Made by a program: the position numbers and the translations under genes. Below are positions 44,397 through 55,881 of a stretch of DNA of 64,000 bases, piece after piece (positions within the stretch are counted from its first letter, which is position 1; each line of letters begins with the position of its first letter). Origin of the DNA: Blepharisma japonicum (Eukaryota; Ciliophora; Heterotrichea; Heterotrichida; Blepharismidae); assembly GCA_949751835.1 (NCBI GenBank), contig CATKHK010000123.1, forward strand, positions 43,980 to 107,979. Direction: 5' to 3'. The notes below the pieces were generated by a model that was not told the DNA's origin, made no database searches, and was given only the letters and a program-made list of their open reading frames with translations.

Positions 44397-44960
44397 TTAA
44401 TTTCCCTTGAGCTTTTGAATCCCTTCTGCGACTTTTTTGAATACCAAATCCACGTTAAGAGCAGTTTTCGCCGATGTCTCAAACCATTCCATATTATGTT
44501 CGTTCGCATAAGCTTTTGCGATGTCTTCTCCAACTGTCTTGCTTTCTCTGTCAGCTTTGTTCCCTACTAAATACAGCAAGCAGTCAGGGACCTGTGCCTT
44601 TAAGGTGTTCACCCAGTAATCAACTCTCTCAAAAGATCGTTTGTCACCAACATCATATACAATTACCGCAGCCGCAGCATCTCGGTAATAAAGAGGCATC
44701 AGCGCTCTGAACCTTTCTTGTCCTGCAGTATCCCAAATATCTAGGACTGTGACTTTCCCGTCACCGGTGTCAACTCTGGATTGTAAAAATGCTCCACCGA
44801 TTGTTACTTCATGGGCATCACTGAACTCGCCACGTGTATATCGGACTAAAAGAGAGGATTTCCCGACGCCTGAGTCTCCAAGAAACACGACTTTTGACTC
44901 AACCTTGAGGGTTGAGTTGAGAAGAGACCCATCAGCTCGTTTTTGAGATCTGCAACACAT
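44397..44960 (-). CDS. Rab-like small GTPase without C-terminal cysteines
   Basis: 187 aa, single exon. All G motifs are present: GDSGVGKSS, switch I Thr (HEVTIGGAF), DTAGQER, NKAD and ETSAK, with Rab-type spacing closest to the Rab5/21/22 group. The C-terminus ends ...GIQKLKGN, with no CC, CXC or CAAX box, so it cannot be geranylgeranylated. Instead the protein begins MCCRSQKR, whose cysteines could be S-acylated (inference). It is head-to-tail with a close paralog 149 bp upstream. Confidence 0.92.
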   Translation of the reverse strand: MCCRSQKRADGSLLNSTLKVESKVVFLGDSGVGKSSLLVRYTRGEFSDAHEVTIGGAFLQSRVDTGDGKVTVLDIWDTAGQERFRALMPLYYRDAAAAVIVYDVGDKRSFERVDYWVNTLKAQVPDCLLYLVGNKADRESKTVGEDIAKAYANEHNMEWFETSAKTALNVDLVFKKVAEGIQKLKGN

Positions 44961-45109
44961 AATTCTCTTGTAATTAAAAAATGGTTACATGGGAAATTGA
45001 TAAGATTTATTGATAGTTCGGATTTTATAGAAAAGTACTTAATAGAAAACAAAATTAGTTAATAGGCTTCTTTTCGATAAATATCTTCATTATTTCAGGA
45101 TATATATAG

Positions 45110-45676
45110 CTAGCTAATTCCTTTGACCTTTTCCACTCCTTCAGCCACTCTTTTAAACAATAGATCGACATTTAGAGCAGATTTCGCTGAGGTTTCCAGC
45201 CAATTCATTCCATTTACAGTCGCAAAATCCTTAGCTGCAAACTCATCAACCATTTTAGGCTCTTTATCTGCTTTATTTCCGACCAAGTATAGTAAGCAAT
45301 CAGGAACCTGATCTTTAAGAGTTTTTACCCAATATTGGACTCTATTAAAAGAGTGCTGGTTTGAGACATCATATACAATTATTGCTGCCGTTGAATTCCT
45401 ATAATACATTGGCATCAATGATAAAAATCTATCTTGTCCAGCAGTGTCCCAGATGTTAAGAACAACCATTTTCTCGTTGCTCAAGGTTACTTTCTTTTCC
45501 AAATATGCGCCTCCGATTGTAACTTCATGGTTTTCATTAAACTCTCCTCTATCAAATCTCCATAGAAGTGAGGACTTCCCTACTCCTGAGTCACCAAGGA
45601 GGACCACTTTGGACTCAGTTTTAGATGACGTGTTTAAAGTGGGTGATCCTTGACGCTTTGGTGATTTGCAGCACAT
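45110..45676 (-). CDS. Rab-like small GTPase paralog, also without C-terminal cysteines
   Basis: 188 aa, single exon. Motifs GDSGVGKSS, HEVTIGGAY, DTAGQDR (Asp instead of the usual Glu after Gln), NKAD and ETSAK. It ends ...GVEKVKGIS without prenylation cysteines and starts MCCKSPKR, like its neighbour at 44397-44960. The two share PDCLLYLVGNKAD and most of the fold and are a recent tandem duplicate. Retention of the N-terminal Cys pair in both suggests it matters for membrane attachment. Confidence 0.92.
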   Translation of the reverse strand: MCCKSPKRQGSPTLNTSSKTESKVVLLGDSGVGKSSLLWRFDRGEFNENHEVTIGGAYLEKKVTLSNEKMVVLNIWDTAGQDRFLSLMPMYYRNSTAAIIVYDVSNQHSFNRVQYWVKTLKDQVPDCLLYLVGNKADKEPKMVDEFAAKDFATVNGMNWLETSAKSALNVDLLFKRVAEGVEKVKGIS

Positions 45677-45778
45677 ATTTATTTAAACTATTACTTAATA
45701 AATTTAGTATGTATTGCTTTATACAGGATTACTTCTGAGAATAGACTTTGGTTAGATATAAATCGGATATTTAATAAT

Positions 45779-47680
45779 TTAGTTAGTTGAATGAGTAGCA
45801 ACGTGATTTTTTAACCGATTGAAGCCTTTATTATCAGAAGAATTTTCAATCCCCACGTTTAGAAGTTTATGAGGACCCCTTCGAGCCTGTTCATAGACCA
45901 TATCTTTGTACTTTAGGAATTGGTCAAACTGGAACCTCCTTTCTTTGTGTAATTCAAATCAATAAAGCACTATCCCTGCATAAAATCTCAGAAAAGTATG
46001 ATATAAATCCTTTTCTTTCCCTATCAGATTATTAAGCCTTCCTTCCTTCAAGCAAGAAATTGCAACCCTTGCTAGCTCAAGTAGTGCAATTGCCCAAGGA
46101 AACCCACAAAACGTATCTTTTGATGCCAGCAAGATCTGCTTCGAGCATTTGTAATAATTATTCACCATATATAATAGGCACAAAAGTCCAGCCAGTCCAA
46201 TTTCTCCTAAATCATCCTGTGGACTACTGCTTGAAAATCCAATTTCAATCCAGTGAGGGCCTATTATAGAGCAATCTGATTGAGAGCTGGTAATTATTTT
46301 ATAAACTGTCATAATCATAGACAAGTGGAAACTTTGGGATGAATCAAAATCTGTAAATGATAACGAAAGTAGCCTTTCTTTTTCGGCATTGCTTTTACTG
46401 TCGAGCTTAGGCATGCTTGGTGCAAAGCATGAAGAAAAATATGAAAAAAATGATTTTTTCTTTTTTGGAATTAGAGTTCGGCGGATGTCTTCAGAAATTT
46501 TGATTTCTTCGATTTGGGATAACGCTTGTTCAATGGTGTAATTTCTGCTATAGAAAAGCGCATGAGTTGTGTTGTGAGCTTCTAGGTCTTCCATAGAGAG
46601 ATTTTTTTCGAGCTTTTCTGCAGATTTTATGTTTGTAATTTCAATTGTAACGAAGTCTTCGCTAGCTTTTTTAGGTTCAAGCTTTTCAACAATCGCTACT
46701 TCTTGAACGTTTTCCCACTCGTCTATATTTACGACAACTTGGGATTCTTGCACTTCGGTTTCATTTTCGTGGGGCTCTTCGTTATTCATTTCTGCTTTCA
46801 TTTCCATTTGCTGGAGTTTTGCTTGGGCTTTGATTCCTCTTGTTTTTAAATCAACTTTCTTGGATTTATTAGCCTTCTCCGGCTTCTTTTCTGGTTTTTT
46901 AACTTCAGCTTCAGCTTTTGGAGCAATCATGATCTCGCCTTCAAAATCAGCGTCAAACTCGTCTGAGCCTGACTCAGAGTCTTCTTGCTCATTTACATTA
47001 GCACTATACATGGCGTATTCTCAGGCCTCGCCCATTTTATCTTCTTCAAAAACATCTTCTTCAGCGACTTCTTGATTTTTGTCCTTTTTTTTGCTCCCAA
47101 ACTTAAAATCAAACTCAGAATTTTTAGCTTTTTCCTCCTTTTTAGGCTCTTGTTTTAAAACTTCAGGCAGTTTGATAGCTTGGTGGCTTTGCTCTATTTT
47201 AGCAGCTTTAGGCTCACTTTCTGGAGGTTTCTGGGATTTTTGCAATTTCAGTTTTTGTTCTGTTTCTTTAGATTTAAGGCTTGCAGATGCTGCGCTAGAT
47301 GTGCCTGCTGCTTTTGGCTTGGATTCTGTAGCGTCTATTTTGTGCAGAATTTTAAACTTTGGAGTTTCTAAAGACTTTTGTGCATTTAAATCTTCTTTGT
47401 TTTGAAAAGGATTTGAAAGATCTTCAGGATTGGATATATCGATAAGCACGTCATTTAACGACTCCATAATGTCGTCTTGCGGTTTTGGCTCTGGATTAAT
47501 GTAGCTTTCCTTTTCTTTGCTCATCACGATTCTTCTTCCAGGCCTTGCTGGATTTTTGCTGCTAGGCTCAACTGGCACTATGCTTTGCTGGGTCTTTTTT
47601 TCGTTTAGTTCTTTTATCTCATATTGTCCGTCAGCTTTGAGTGATGCTTCTAAAATAGCTGCAAGTCTGTTTTCTCCCAT
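45779..47680 (-). CDS. ELMO-domain protein with long charged N-terminus
   Basis: 633 aa, single exon; TGA-Trp codons join the parts (MGEAWEYAM and VLYWFELHK). Residues 1-370 are disordered and rich in Glu/Lys, with short helical stretches. The C-terminal part (about 420-600) has the ELMO/CED-12 pattern: GPHWIEIGFSSSSPQDDLGEIGLAGLLCLLY and FPWAIALLELARVA (each of these is split here from longer conserved stretches). ELMO-domain proteins act as GTPase-activating proteins for ARL/ARF proteins or with DOCK exchange factors. The conserved Arg of ELMOD GAPs cannot be placed with certainty. Next to two Rab genes, but a shared pathway is only inference. Confidence 0.78.
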
Positions 47681-48081
47681 ATTATTTAATATTCCAAATC
47701 TAAGTATTATTATTAAATTTTCTTGGGAAATTCAAAAGGAAAAATATTTTTTTCATTTTCTTATAAATTAAAAATTAGCATTAAGAGCTAGGATTTATGC
47801 TAATAAATTCGGATAGTTTTAGTAAATGTAAATGGGAATTATGAAATATTGCTTTATCAAATTGTGGACTTATATTATGCTTCTCTTCCCATATAACAAT
47901 ATTTCATATTCTTTTATCTTTTTCCTCAACAATCATATTACATTTAAGAGCTATTCATAGATTTTTAAAATTCGCCGTAAGAGTGTTAAGATAAAGTTAA
48001 GTCATAGAAGAATAAGCCTGTCTTTTTCATATAAATTACTTTCTAAGTATATGATTTCTCAGTAATTGTCCATTAAATTAA
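47681..48081. other. Intergenic region
   Basis: About 400 bp between divergent ELMO and V-ATPase genes. AT-rich, no gene or clear element seen; contains both promoters. Confidence 0.5.
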
Positions 48082-48543
48082 ATGTCAACAACAGAGGTGA
48101 CTACTCAAGCTTTCTTTGGATTCATGGGAGTATCAAGTGCTCTTGTCTTTGCTAACCTCGGCGCAGCCTACGGAACAGCCAAAAGTGGTGTTGGAATTTC
48201 ATCAATGGGTGTGATTAAACCTGAATTAATCATGAAATCAATCATCCCAGTTGTCATGGCTGGTGTCTTAGGTATTTACGGGCTCATTGTCGCAGTCATT
48301 TTGGTGCAAAAGATCAACGACAACGACTACTCATTTTACGACGGATACAAGCATCTGGCTTCAGGATTGTGTTGTGGGCTCAGCTCATTGGCAGCAGGAA
48401 TGGCAATTGGTATTGTAGGAGATGCAGGGGTTCGAGCAAACGCACAACAGGACAAAATCTTTGTAGGCATGATCTTGATACTCATCTTCGCAGAAGCGCT
48501 GGGGCTATACGGACTAATTATTGCGCTAATCTTATCTCAGTAA
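48082..48543 (+). CDS. V-type ATPase proteolipid subunit c
   Basis: 153 aa, single exon, the usual length. Four membrane helices form the two-fold repeated hairpin; the proton-carrying Glu lies in helix 4 ([13 protein letters not shown]). [13 protein letters not shown] and [19 protein letters not shown] are nearly invariant across eukaryotes. It forms the rotating ring of the V0 sector that acidifies vacuoles and endosomes. Codon use is more GC-rich than in neighbours, as expected for a highly expressed gene. Its stop is 11 bp from the stop of the convergent DPP3 gene. Confidence 0.98.
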   Translation: MSTTEVTTQAFFGFMGVSSALVFANLGAAYGTAKSGVGISSMGVIKPELIMKSIIPVVMAGVLGIYGLIVAVILVQKINDNDYSFYDGYKHLASGLCCGLSSLAAGMAIGIVGDAGVRANAQQDKIFVGMILILIFAEALGLYGLIIALILSQ

Positions 48544-48554
48544 TTATTTTCTAC

Positions 48555-50630
48555 TTAATGACGATTAAAACTAAATTCTTCTTCCCAGAGGCTAAACATT
48601 TCTTCGTCAAAGGTAGGAAATCTCTCTTGGAAAGACCTAATGATCCCGTCCATACTTTCTTCAAAATTGATCAACTCAGGGGAACTTCCAGTGAAGGCAA
48701 GATGGCATTGAACATTGGCTTTTCGAGGCTTCATGTTGCTGATAACGATTTGGCGGACTCTTAAAATGGTATCATCCATTTGGGAATAGTGATTAAAGAG
48801 TTCGGTGCCTCTTTTGATATCTCCAGTACTCTTGAAGCAGCTTAGCTTAGTAAGAAACCGGGAAATGGCGTTAAAGCCTTCAGCTGGGATTTTGCTGTAG
48901 TCCATTCTCAATATGAACTGATTATCTTCTGTAAATTCAATCTGCACCAACCCTTCTACTTCCTGCATGACCCTAAAAATCACGTATCTAGCCCATGAAT
49001 GTGCCTGACCCCATTTTCCAGCTTCTGAGTTATATAAAACCAATCCTTTCAATCCTCCTAGAGCCATGTTAAGCCAAATCATGTTTCTTGATCTCTCAAT
49101 GTCTTCAGTAATCCCAAAAGCTTCATATGATTCATTAAAGCATGATAAATACACCGCCACTGTCTCAGCTCTGCATTCTTCATATGGATTTGAAATGCTT
49201 CCGAATTTCGAAGACCAAGTTTCATCTCCTTCGTACCAGCAGTCAATCTTTTCTCCAGTCGCTGGGTTTATAGCTTCTGTGTCAAAGTTAAATTGCCCAC
49301 TTGCATTTCTTGATAACAGCTTTCCAGATCCATGGCCAAGCAGCTCGTGAAGAGCAACTGCAAGTTCTCCGGCAGTATGGAAAAGATCTTCAATCATCTG
49401 GGCATCTTCTTGGGATACAAATTGAAGAGTTTTAAGGTTGATTTTAGGATACGCATTTCCCAAGTTCACGTTTTTGAACCCTTCGTCTTGCCTTATGTCG
49501 TCATAATTTGGAATGTTGATGCCTATAGGGAGGAGAGATCCAGGAAATGCAAGAACAGTGAGAGAGGTGAAATCTGGCTTTGTGAATTGGTCTTTCTCGA
49601 AGGTCTTACCCCATGGCAGCTTTGGAATGATGTCTGCAGCTTTTGATACTAAAGTAGAATATTTGGCACTTACGATCTTGTCAACAATGCTCACAAAGCC
49701 TTCAAAATCTGACCTGATGTTCATAGGGTCAACGTAATTTTCAATGAAGCCAATGTTGGTTTCGACGACTGGGCCTTTATCTTTTATCCAATGTCTTTGA
49801 GAATTTTTATGATCTTTTATATCACCAGTAGAAAAATGTTTAATGTAGTCGACGATCATTCTCTCTTGATGCTCATTGGCGGAGTACGGAAGAGCATTGG
49901 ACAAATGAGAAATAATTCTCTGGGTGAATATGTGAAAATCTCCATTAGAAATCCTAATTTTCTGTCCTTCAAATTCGTAATCTCCTAAGATAGGTATCCA
50001 TTGCCCTTTATTGCTTGCAATTTTTACATCCAAAACGTCGTCAACCTTCCAAAGCCTACTGTTCCAATGCAAGTCTACTTGATTTATGCTGATCAAAAAC
50101 CTCTTTACGAGTTCTGCATCTGAAGAAGTCACATTGTAAGAATAATAAGAGCTCACACCTCCTCTGTCAGGAAACTCAAGATTATTAAGTGGAGGATTCC
50201 TATCATAAACCAAATTTCCTATTCTCGTCCAAATTATCTTCATTCTTGGTGTCCCAATTCTTCTTACAAGGTCATCAAATTTTTCCTTTGTGAGCTGGGG
50301 AACTAGTTTATTACTTCCGAAGCCCCAATAATTACCAAAATTGGTATAAACTCCACAAGCATAAGCTTTGAGAAAATTTAAGTCTTCTTCTGAGAACCCA
50401 ATTTGCAGAGCTCTTTCTTTCAGGTAAGGGATGCTGAAAAGCTCCTGTAAGAATAGAAAGATGCCTGGGGACTCGTAAGACTTTTGGAAGAAAGTAATTT
50501 TACTGCCTTCCCAGCAAGCAAGAGAGAAATGGTATGCGTACAGCTTTTCTTGAATTGTCAGAGCATTTCAAGCTTGTTCGCATTCCAATAGTTGAACAGG
50601 AGTGTCAACTCGAAAATGAGGGATGGCCAT
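48555..50630 (-). CDS. DPP3: Dipeptidyl peptidase III (M49)
   Basis: 691 aa, single exon (family about 670-740). Start at 50630 (MAIPHFRVDTPVQLLECEQ) with one TGA-Trp soon after. The zinc-binding HELLGH (ALHELLGHGSGKLL) and EECRAET are both present, so all zinc ligands and the catalytic Glu are kept. GNYWGFGSNKLVP and DRGGVSSYYS are other family blocks. It is a cytosolic metallopeptidase that removes dipeptides from the N-terminus of short peptides late in protein turnover. Confidence 0.97.
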
Positions 50631-50864
50631 ATTTATTTCTGAGAAGCTCGGAAATAAATGAAGGAGTGTATAAGCTATAGCAAGCTTGTAAATTCACCAT
50701 GCAAGCAAATTTAAGTGCTTAAAAATTTTAGGAAAAAAATTTATAGGTTTTATTAATCTCTGGGATCTCATAATAGAAAATTATTAGAGCATCGTTTTAA
50801 AATAATATTTGTAACTTCAAATTGCACAAATTGATATAGTTCAAAATATTTTAGTTTGTTATTA

Positions 50865-52154
50865 TTAATTATTATCAATATCAGCTTTTTCACGCTTTGT
50901 AGGATCGCTAACTTCAAATGAGATTTCTGAGTCCAGGTTCGGAATGTTTGCTTCGACTGGCCTCGATAGACTTAGTCCAGAAATAACAATAGGATAAAGA
51001 TATGTGAGCATCCATCCCATTTGATAAAATACGAATAAATCAAAAAAGAATAGAAAATATGGATTTTTGATAACTTCAGTCAAGCCAAAAGTATCAGTAA
51101 CTTTTTTTAAGCTTGAATCAGTAGATGAAGTCGATTGAAAAATCACAATAAAAATATTTCCAATATTGAAGTATACCCAACTGCAAATCACTCTGATTAT
51201 CTTGTGATAAATTGTTAAAGTGCCTCACCACTTGCACTGGAATGTTCTATAGCAAATTATGAAGCCCAAAAGAGCTCCTGTTGGGATCGCTAAAACAGTG
51301 GATTGATGCAAATCATAAGCAGATATGTTCCTGCTCGTTAAAGACATTGTGTCGTGGCATATATTGTCGATGATATCTTCCCATTTATCAGACAGTTCTG
51401 CATTCCTTGTTTCAAATAAAATCAGCCCAAAAAAAGCACTTGCTGCAAAGGCTATGTGAAATATTGTCAGACCTTTCTTTGGTTTATCAAGTACATTTAA
51501 AATTAACTCTGTAAATTTTGAATCAAAAATAATAAAAGGAATTAAAATTACCAAGCCTCAAAAGATGCTCAAAAACATTCCGATCACAGTTTGGATCCCC
51601 AAAATTATTTCAGTGATGCTAACCAGACAGTTTCAGGCTGCAAAAAAGGTAGCAAGAGCCAGATATGCCCATATAGGATATTCGTTGCGTTTCAATGATT
51701 TCAGTAGTAAAATATAATAAAGAGAGACCGAAAAAGTGACCATGGTTCTTTCACTCGGCATACTTCAGTCAAGCAAACACTGTCAGCCTTCCACACTTTT
51801 GTATTCAAGATATGGCAAAGGTTTAGCATAAATCATAGCCAGAATGCTTCTCGAGTAGACAAGAAGATTTGTAACGATTAGTATTTTTATTCCCATTAAG
51901 GGGTCCAATTCTGAATGCGGCTGTAAGTAATAGAGCTGATAAGTGAATGGGATAAACATGAACATAATCCTAAAAAAATTTTTAGTTGAGTTCGGATCGT
52001 AGCCCTGAAGCTGTGTAATTGCATCAGGCCCATCTGCATCGCTAACTACTAGATTGATAATAAAAAGTATAAGTCATACTATAAAAATCAAAACATGGCC
52101 AATTCACGGAAAAATAATTCTTTTCTTTGCTGAAGGATAGAAATCTGTTTCCAT
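50865..52154 (-). CDS. Multi-pass membrane protein, degenerate PAP2/sphingosine-phosphate-phosphatase-like
   Basis: 429 aa, single exon with many TGA-Trp codons. Eight to ten hydrophobic spans. The central part lines up with the three phosphatase motifs of PAP2 lipid phosphatases, closest to sphingosine-1-phosphate phosphatases: YAKPLPYLE (KxxxxxxRP region), DWSMPSERTM (where active enzymes have GMPSTHAM) and SITEIILGIQTVIGMFLSI (where they have SRxYLGxHxxxDVLxG). The catalytic His, Arg and Asp are all replaced, so it should be inactive as a phosphatase, perhaps a lipid-binding or regulatory membrane protein. Assignment is by motif pattern. Confidence 0.55.
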
Positions 52155-52254
52155 TTATTCAAAGTTAATTGTCAACCTTTTGATATATCCGCTAAATATT
52201 TTAAAATAAAGAGTAATTTATAAGATAATTACATTATGATAGGATTTTATCTAA

Positions 52255-52950
52255 TTACAAGATGAAAGACGAACCCTCAATTTCTTGCACTTTTTCAATG
52301 AACGTTTTGATAGAAGCAATTTTCTTTCTTATTGTTCCCCCAAGTCTTTTGACATCCCTAATTTTATAGAACTGTTCCAAGTATTTCGAAAATAACTGAA
52401 CCCAATATCCTAAAGTTCGTTCATTCCTGTCTTCGATCTCCAGCTCAGGATTACTATACACTTCTTCAATAACTTTTGACATCAGTTCAAAAGTCCCTTC
52501 ATCCACTGATCCAGGCGTCATCGACATCAGATGCGTCACAAAATCAGGCTCACATATAAGTTCTCTTATTTCTTCTGAAGAAGGGATGATCATAGTATTT
52601 TTCATATAGCAGTAAATAATCGCCAGTGCTACTTCTACACCTCTTTTTGCAATATTCAGTTTTTTGAAATCCAGCTTGCATAGATCTTTATTGACACTGA
52701 AAAGATTTGCTAAGAGTAAATCAATATTGACCATGGAAGAAGAGTTAAACGAGCCGATTTGCTGATAAATAGAAGTCAGCTCTTCGATTCTTTGCAAAAA
52801 TAGAGATTGTATGTCAGGCTTCATATCAGAAAACATTTTAAAGAATTTTTTGTTGAGTATTCTGAGAGATAAAAAGTCAGCAGGAGAAGAGATAAAGCAA
52901 ATTATGTGATGTCTGAAGATATTAAGTGGAAGACTTTCAAGAGTCGCCAT
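52255..52950 (-). CDS. F-box-like protein of unknown function
   Basis: 231 aa, single exon. The first 40 residues (LPLNIFRHHIICFIS...FLSLRILNKKF) have the Leu-Pro start and spaced hydrophobics of an F-box, which would link it to SCF ubiquitin ligases. The rest is helical with no recognised repeats. The start is 23 bp from the start of the divergent gene at 52974. Confidence 0.5.
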   Translation of the reverse strand: MATLESLPLNIFRHHIICFISSPADFLSLRILNKKFFKMFSDMKPDIQSLFLQRIEELTSIYQQIGSFNSSSMVNIDLLLANLFSVNKDLCKLDFKKLNIAKRGVEVALAIIYCYMKNTMIIPSSEEIRELICEPDFVTHLMSMTPGSVDEGTFELMSKVIEEVYSNPELEIEDRNERTLGYWVQLFSKYLEQFYKIRDVKRLGGTIRKKIASIKTFIEKVQEIEGSSFIL

Positions 52951-52973
52951 TGATTAAATTATTTCATTTTATA

Positions 52974-53751
52974 ATGGGATGCTGCGAATATAGAGATGTA
53001 AGATCTAGCCTAGAATTCTCGCTTTCAGAAGCCTTTAACAAGCCTTAAGAGGCGTAGCAGAAAAAGAAATAGCCACCTAGAAATGTGCTATCAAGGCTCT
53101 TTTAAGAAAGAATGAGATTTTGATGAAGATTACAACGAAGATTTTATTCTAGACAAAATTCCAGAATTAGTCGAAGAAGAACTGTATTTACGCTGCGTTT
53201 TGAACTATGTAGAGAAGCTTCTAATTCGGCCTGATTGAAGCTCCTATATTTCTGATGATCTGATGGATTTGAAAATGCTTGAAGAAAACGATTCCTATTA
53301 TTGCTGTATTAAACTTACCTTCAGTACATTAATTTCAACAGAATTGATATTACAAACTTTAAATGCCCCATCTAGGAGAGTAGGCTGAGACAATGCTATA
53401 GAAGAAATGACCATCATTGAAGGCAGCCAAATTTTAGACGCAGAAATAGACATAATTCCCTACTCTGAAAGAACCTTTATTACTTACAAAAGATATGTGC
53501 GTAAATACAAAGATGCCATTGCTTCAATGTCAATTGAAGAAATAGGAAGCGATCATAACTACAACCAAATCATAAAGCAGAGCCCAAATGTATTTTTATA
53601 CTTAATCGAACACCAAAGTGGTTCAACACAAATTCAATTCGTGATCAGAAAAAGGATGCTCCAAATCCAAGACAACCCAGAAATTGCCTGACGGAAAATC
53701 AAAAAGTGGGCACGGGCTTTTTATCAAGAAGTCCTAGACAGCTTGAAATAG
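52974..53751 (+). CDS. Acylated (MGCC) protein with START-like lipid-binding domain
   Basis: Spliced length 253 aa with one 16-nt intron (52998-53013) after only eight codons. The N-terminus MGCCEYRD predicts N-myristoylation and palmitoylation, the same motif as in the pseudokinase array. The middle and C-terminal parts resemble a START/Bet v1-like fold: SRRVGWDNAIEEMTII, then alternating strands and a final long helix (AWRKIKKWARAFYQEVLDS). TGA is read as Trp at four or more places. Domain call is by pattern only. If the 16-nt intron were wrong, the protein would start at a later Met and lose the acylation motif. Confidence 0.5.
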
Positions 53752-53772
53752 TGAGAAAATTGGTTAATTATA

Positions 53773-55881
53773 TTATCTTATACTAGCAATTGTGGCTCTC
53801 TTTAATGGATATGGGGCTCCTCTAGCTTTTTGTTTAATCATCATTGCCCGCTTCAGGTGAGAGCAATTGCTTCCACACTTCTCTGTATCATGCCCTTCCA
53901 TAGCCTTCAAAAGCTCCATTTTCAAGTTTGGACTGAGCATTTCAAACTCTGCGTCTTTTGCAAGAATTCTGGCAGTTTCTGCGAAACTATCATCCTTGGT
54001 TTCCTCAGCTACATTTTTTCGCTCAGGCGGCTCTCTAGCTTGAGTGTACCTCCTTTTTACAATGTGATGTGCAATCATTTCTTCAGTTACTGGCTCAACA
54101 TAAATATATTGGACTGCCTTAGAGTTTTCGCCTAAATTGGCGATTTTGCGTTTAAATTCGTCTTCTCTTTCTTCTGATCGCAGCCGAAAGAAAAATTCAA
54201 GCTGCTCTGCAGAGAGCGAGCTTAAAAAATCGTTTTCTCCTGAAATATTGGATAGCAAAGCACTTGAATTCTCAATGAGAACCTGCTTTCGGAGTCTTTG
54301 GTATGATTCAGATTGCATAAGTGCAGGAGAATCTGCGTTTGATGGAATTGGACTAGGGGAAAGAACACTCCTTTTCCTGAAAATATTGGTTGGACTCGGA
54401 GTTATTGACCTTTCTCTCATTCTGGATTTTATAGGATCTAAAGTGCTTATAGCCTCAATCTTTAATTTTGGAGCTTCAATAAGCCCTTCTTTTTCATATT
54501 GGAAACTTCTTCTATGGACAGTTTTTCATGCTCTTTCAATTATGCTTAGTTTTTGTTCTGCAATTTCTAATTTCTTTGTTTTAACTTCAAGCTGCTCTGT
54601 AGTCTCATCCAATTCATTTCTGAATTTGTCCAGCTTCTCTCTCTTGTGGTCGATGTCTTCTTCTGCTTCCTCTAGATCTTTTCTCAGCTTTGCTATTTTT
54701 TCTTTTCTTTTTTGAATACCTTGAGTAAGGTCAATAAGCTGATAATTTAAATCACTTTCATACTGTGTCAATTTATTATTCCTTTCAAATACATTTTTAG
54801 CTTCATCCTCCAAAGTTTTGATCCTTCTTTGGCTTTCTTCACACTCTTTTTGATACCTGCTATACCCTTCTTCGAGTTTTTTGTTTTCCTCCAATGCGCA
54901 CTCATATCTGTACTTCAATTGAAAAAGTTCCACTTCTTTTGAAGTGAACTGTTCTTGAAGTTTCCCATACATTGAAGCGTCCATAACTTCAAAATCAGTC
55001 TGCACCGAATGGTCATGCTTGATTTTGAGAAGCTGCTTTTTTGTGATTTGGTACTGCAGCTCTTCTTGGAAGGTTTTCATTGTGTTCCTTATATCATTTG
55101 CCACTTCTCCATTTTCCAGCTCGAAAAGCTTAGGGGTCTCACAAGGAGATGGCACATCACTATACATCATCTTTAAAGACTCATAAAGGTCTTTTAGCTT
55201 TTTAGCTAGTGCTTCGTTATTTAAGTCACTTATTTTTTTGCTTAAATTCTTTAACGCCTCTATTTCTGGAGAGATATCATCAATGAAACTGCTTTCAGTG
55301 TAATTTTGCGCATTGGAATAGGTTTGGGTGTATTGTTCTCTTGTAAACCTTCTTGACGACTCACATGCTACATACTTTTCCTCAGGTCTCTTATTTTGGA
55401 TTTTGCTAACAGCACGGATGCATCCTGAGAGACCTCTTATTAAGCAATTTCCTATCCTTTGGTCTCGCTTCTTAACAGAATTAATGATCCCTTGCATATA
55501 ATGTGTATATGCTTGCCACTCAACTTCTCCAGTTTTCGGGTCATTTTTGTTTGTGTAATTATATGTTCTCAGCTCTATTTCTTGAGTATCAAGTTGCTCT
55601 TCTAATGATTTAATTTCATCTATGATGGAAATATCAAACCCAACCTTCGTGCGAGAATTTTGAGTCTCCAAAGTAAGAGATAGATCAAGGTTGTCATTAA
55701 TTTCAATTACGTCTCTCACTTTAAGACGAGAGGTGCAGCATAATTCTTTTCTATTTGAAATTTACATTTTTCTCTTGGCTTGCTCATTCTTGAAGGATTT
55801 AGAAGTCAATGAGGAATTTAAGCGAGGCTTTCTGGGAGATTGGCTGGAGTGAGAAAGTCTTATTAGAGGGAAACGCTTCAT
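53773..55881 (-). CDS. Large coiled-coil protein of unknown function
   Basis: Spliced length 697 aa. One 15-nt intron (55751-55765) connects a short first exon (MKRFPLIRLSHSSQSPRKP) to the body; without it the reading would start at an internal Met. A TGA-Trp (ERAWKTVHRR) joins the coiled-coil part (about 200-430) to a C-terminal region with many Ser-Pro sites (SITPSPTN, SVLSPSPIPS) and a CGSNCSHLKRA segment near the end. No family recognised. It may be cytoskeletal; Ser-Pro clusters suggest phosphorylation (inference). Confidence 0.7.
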
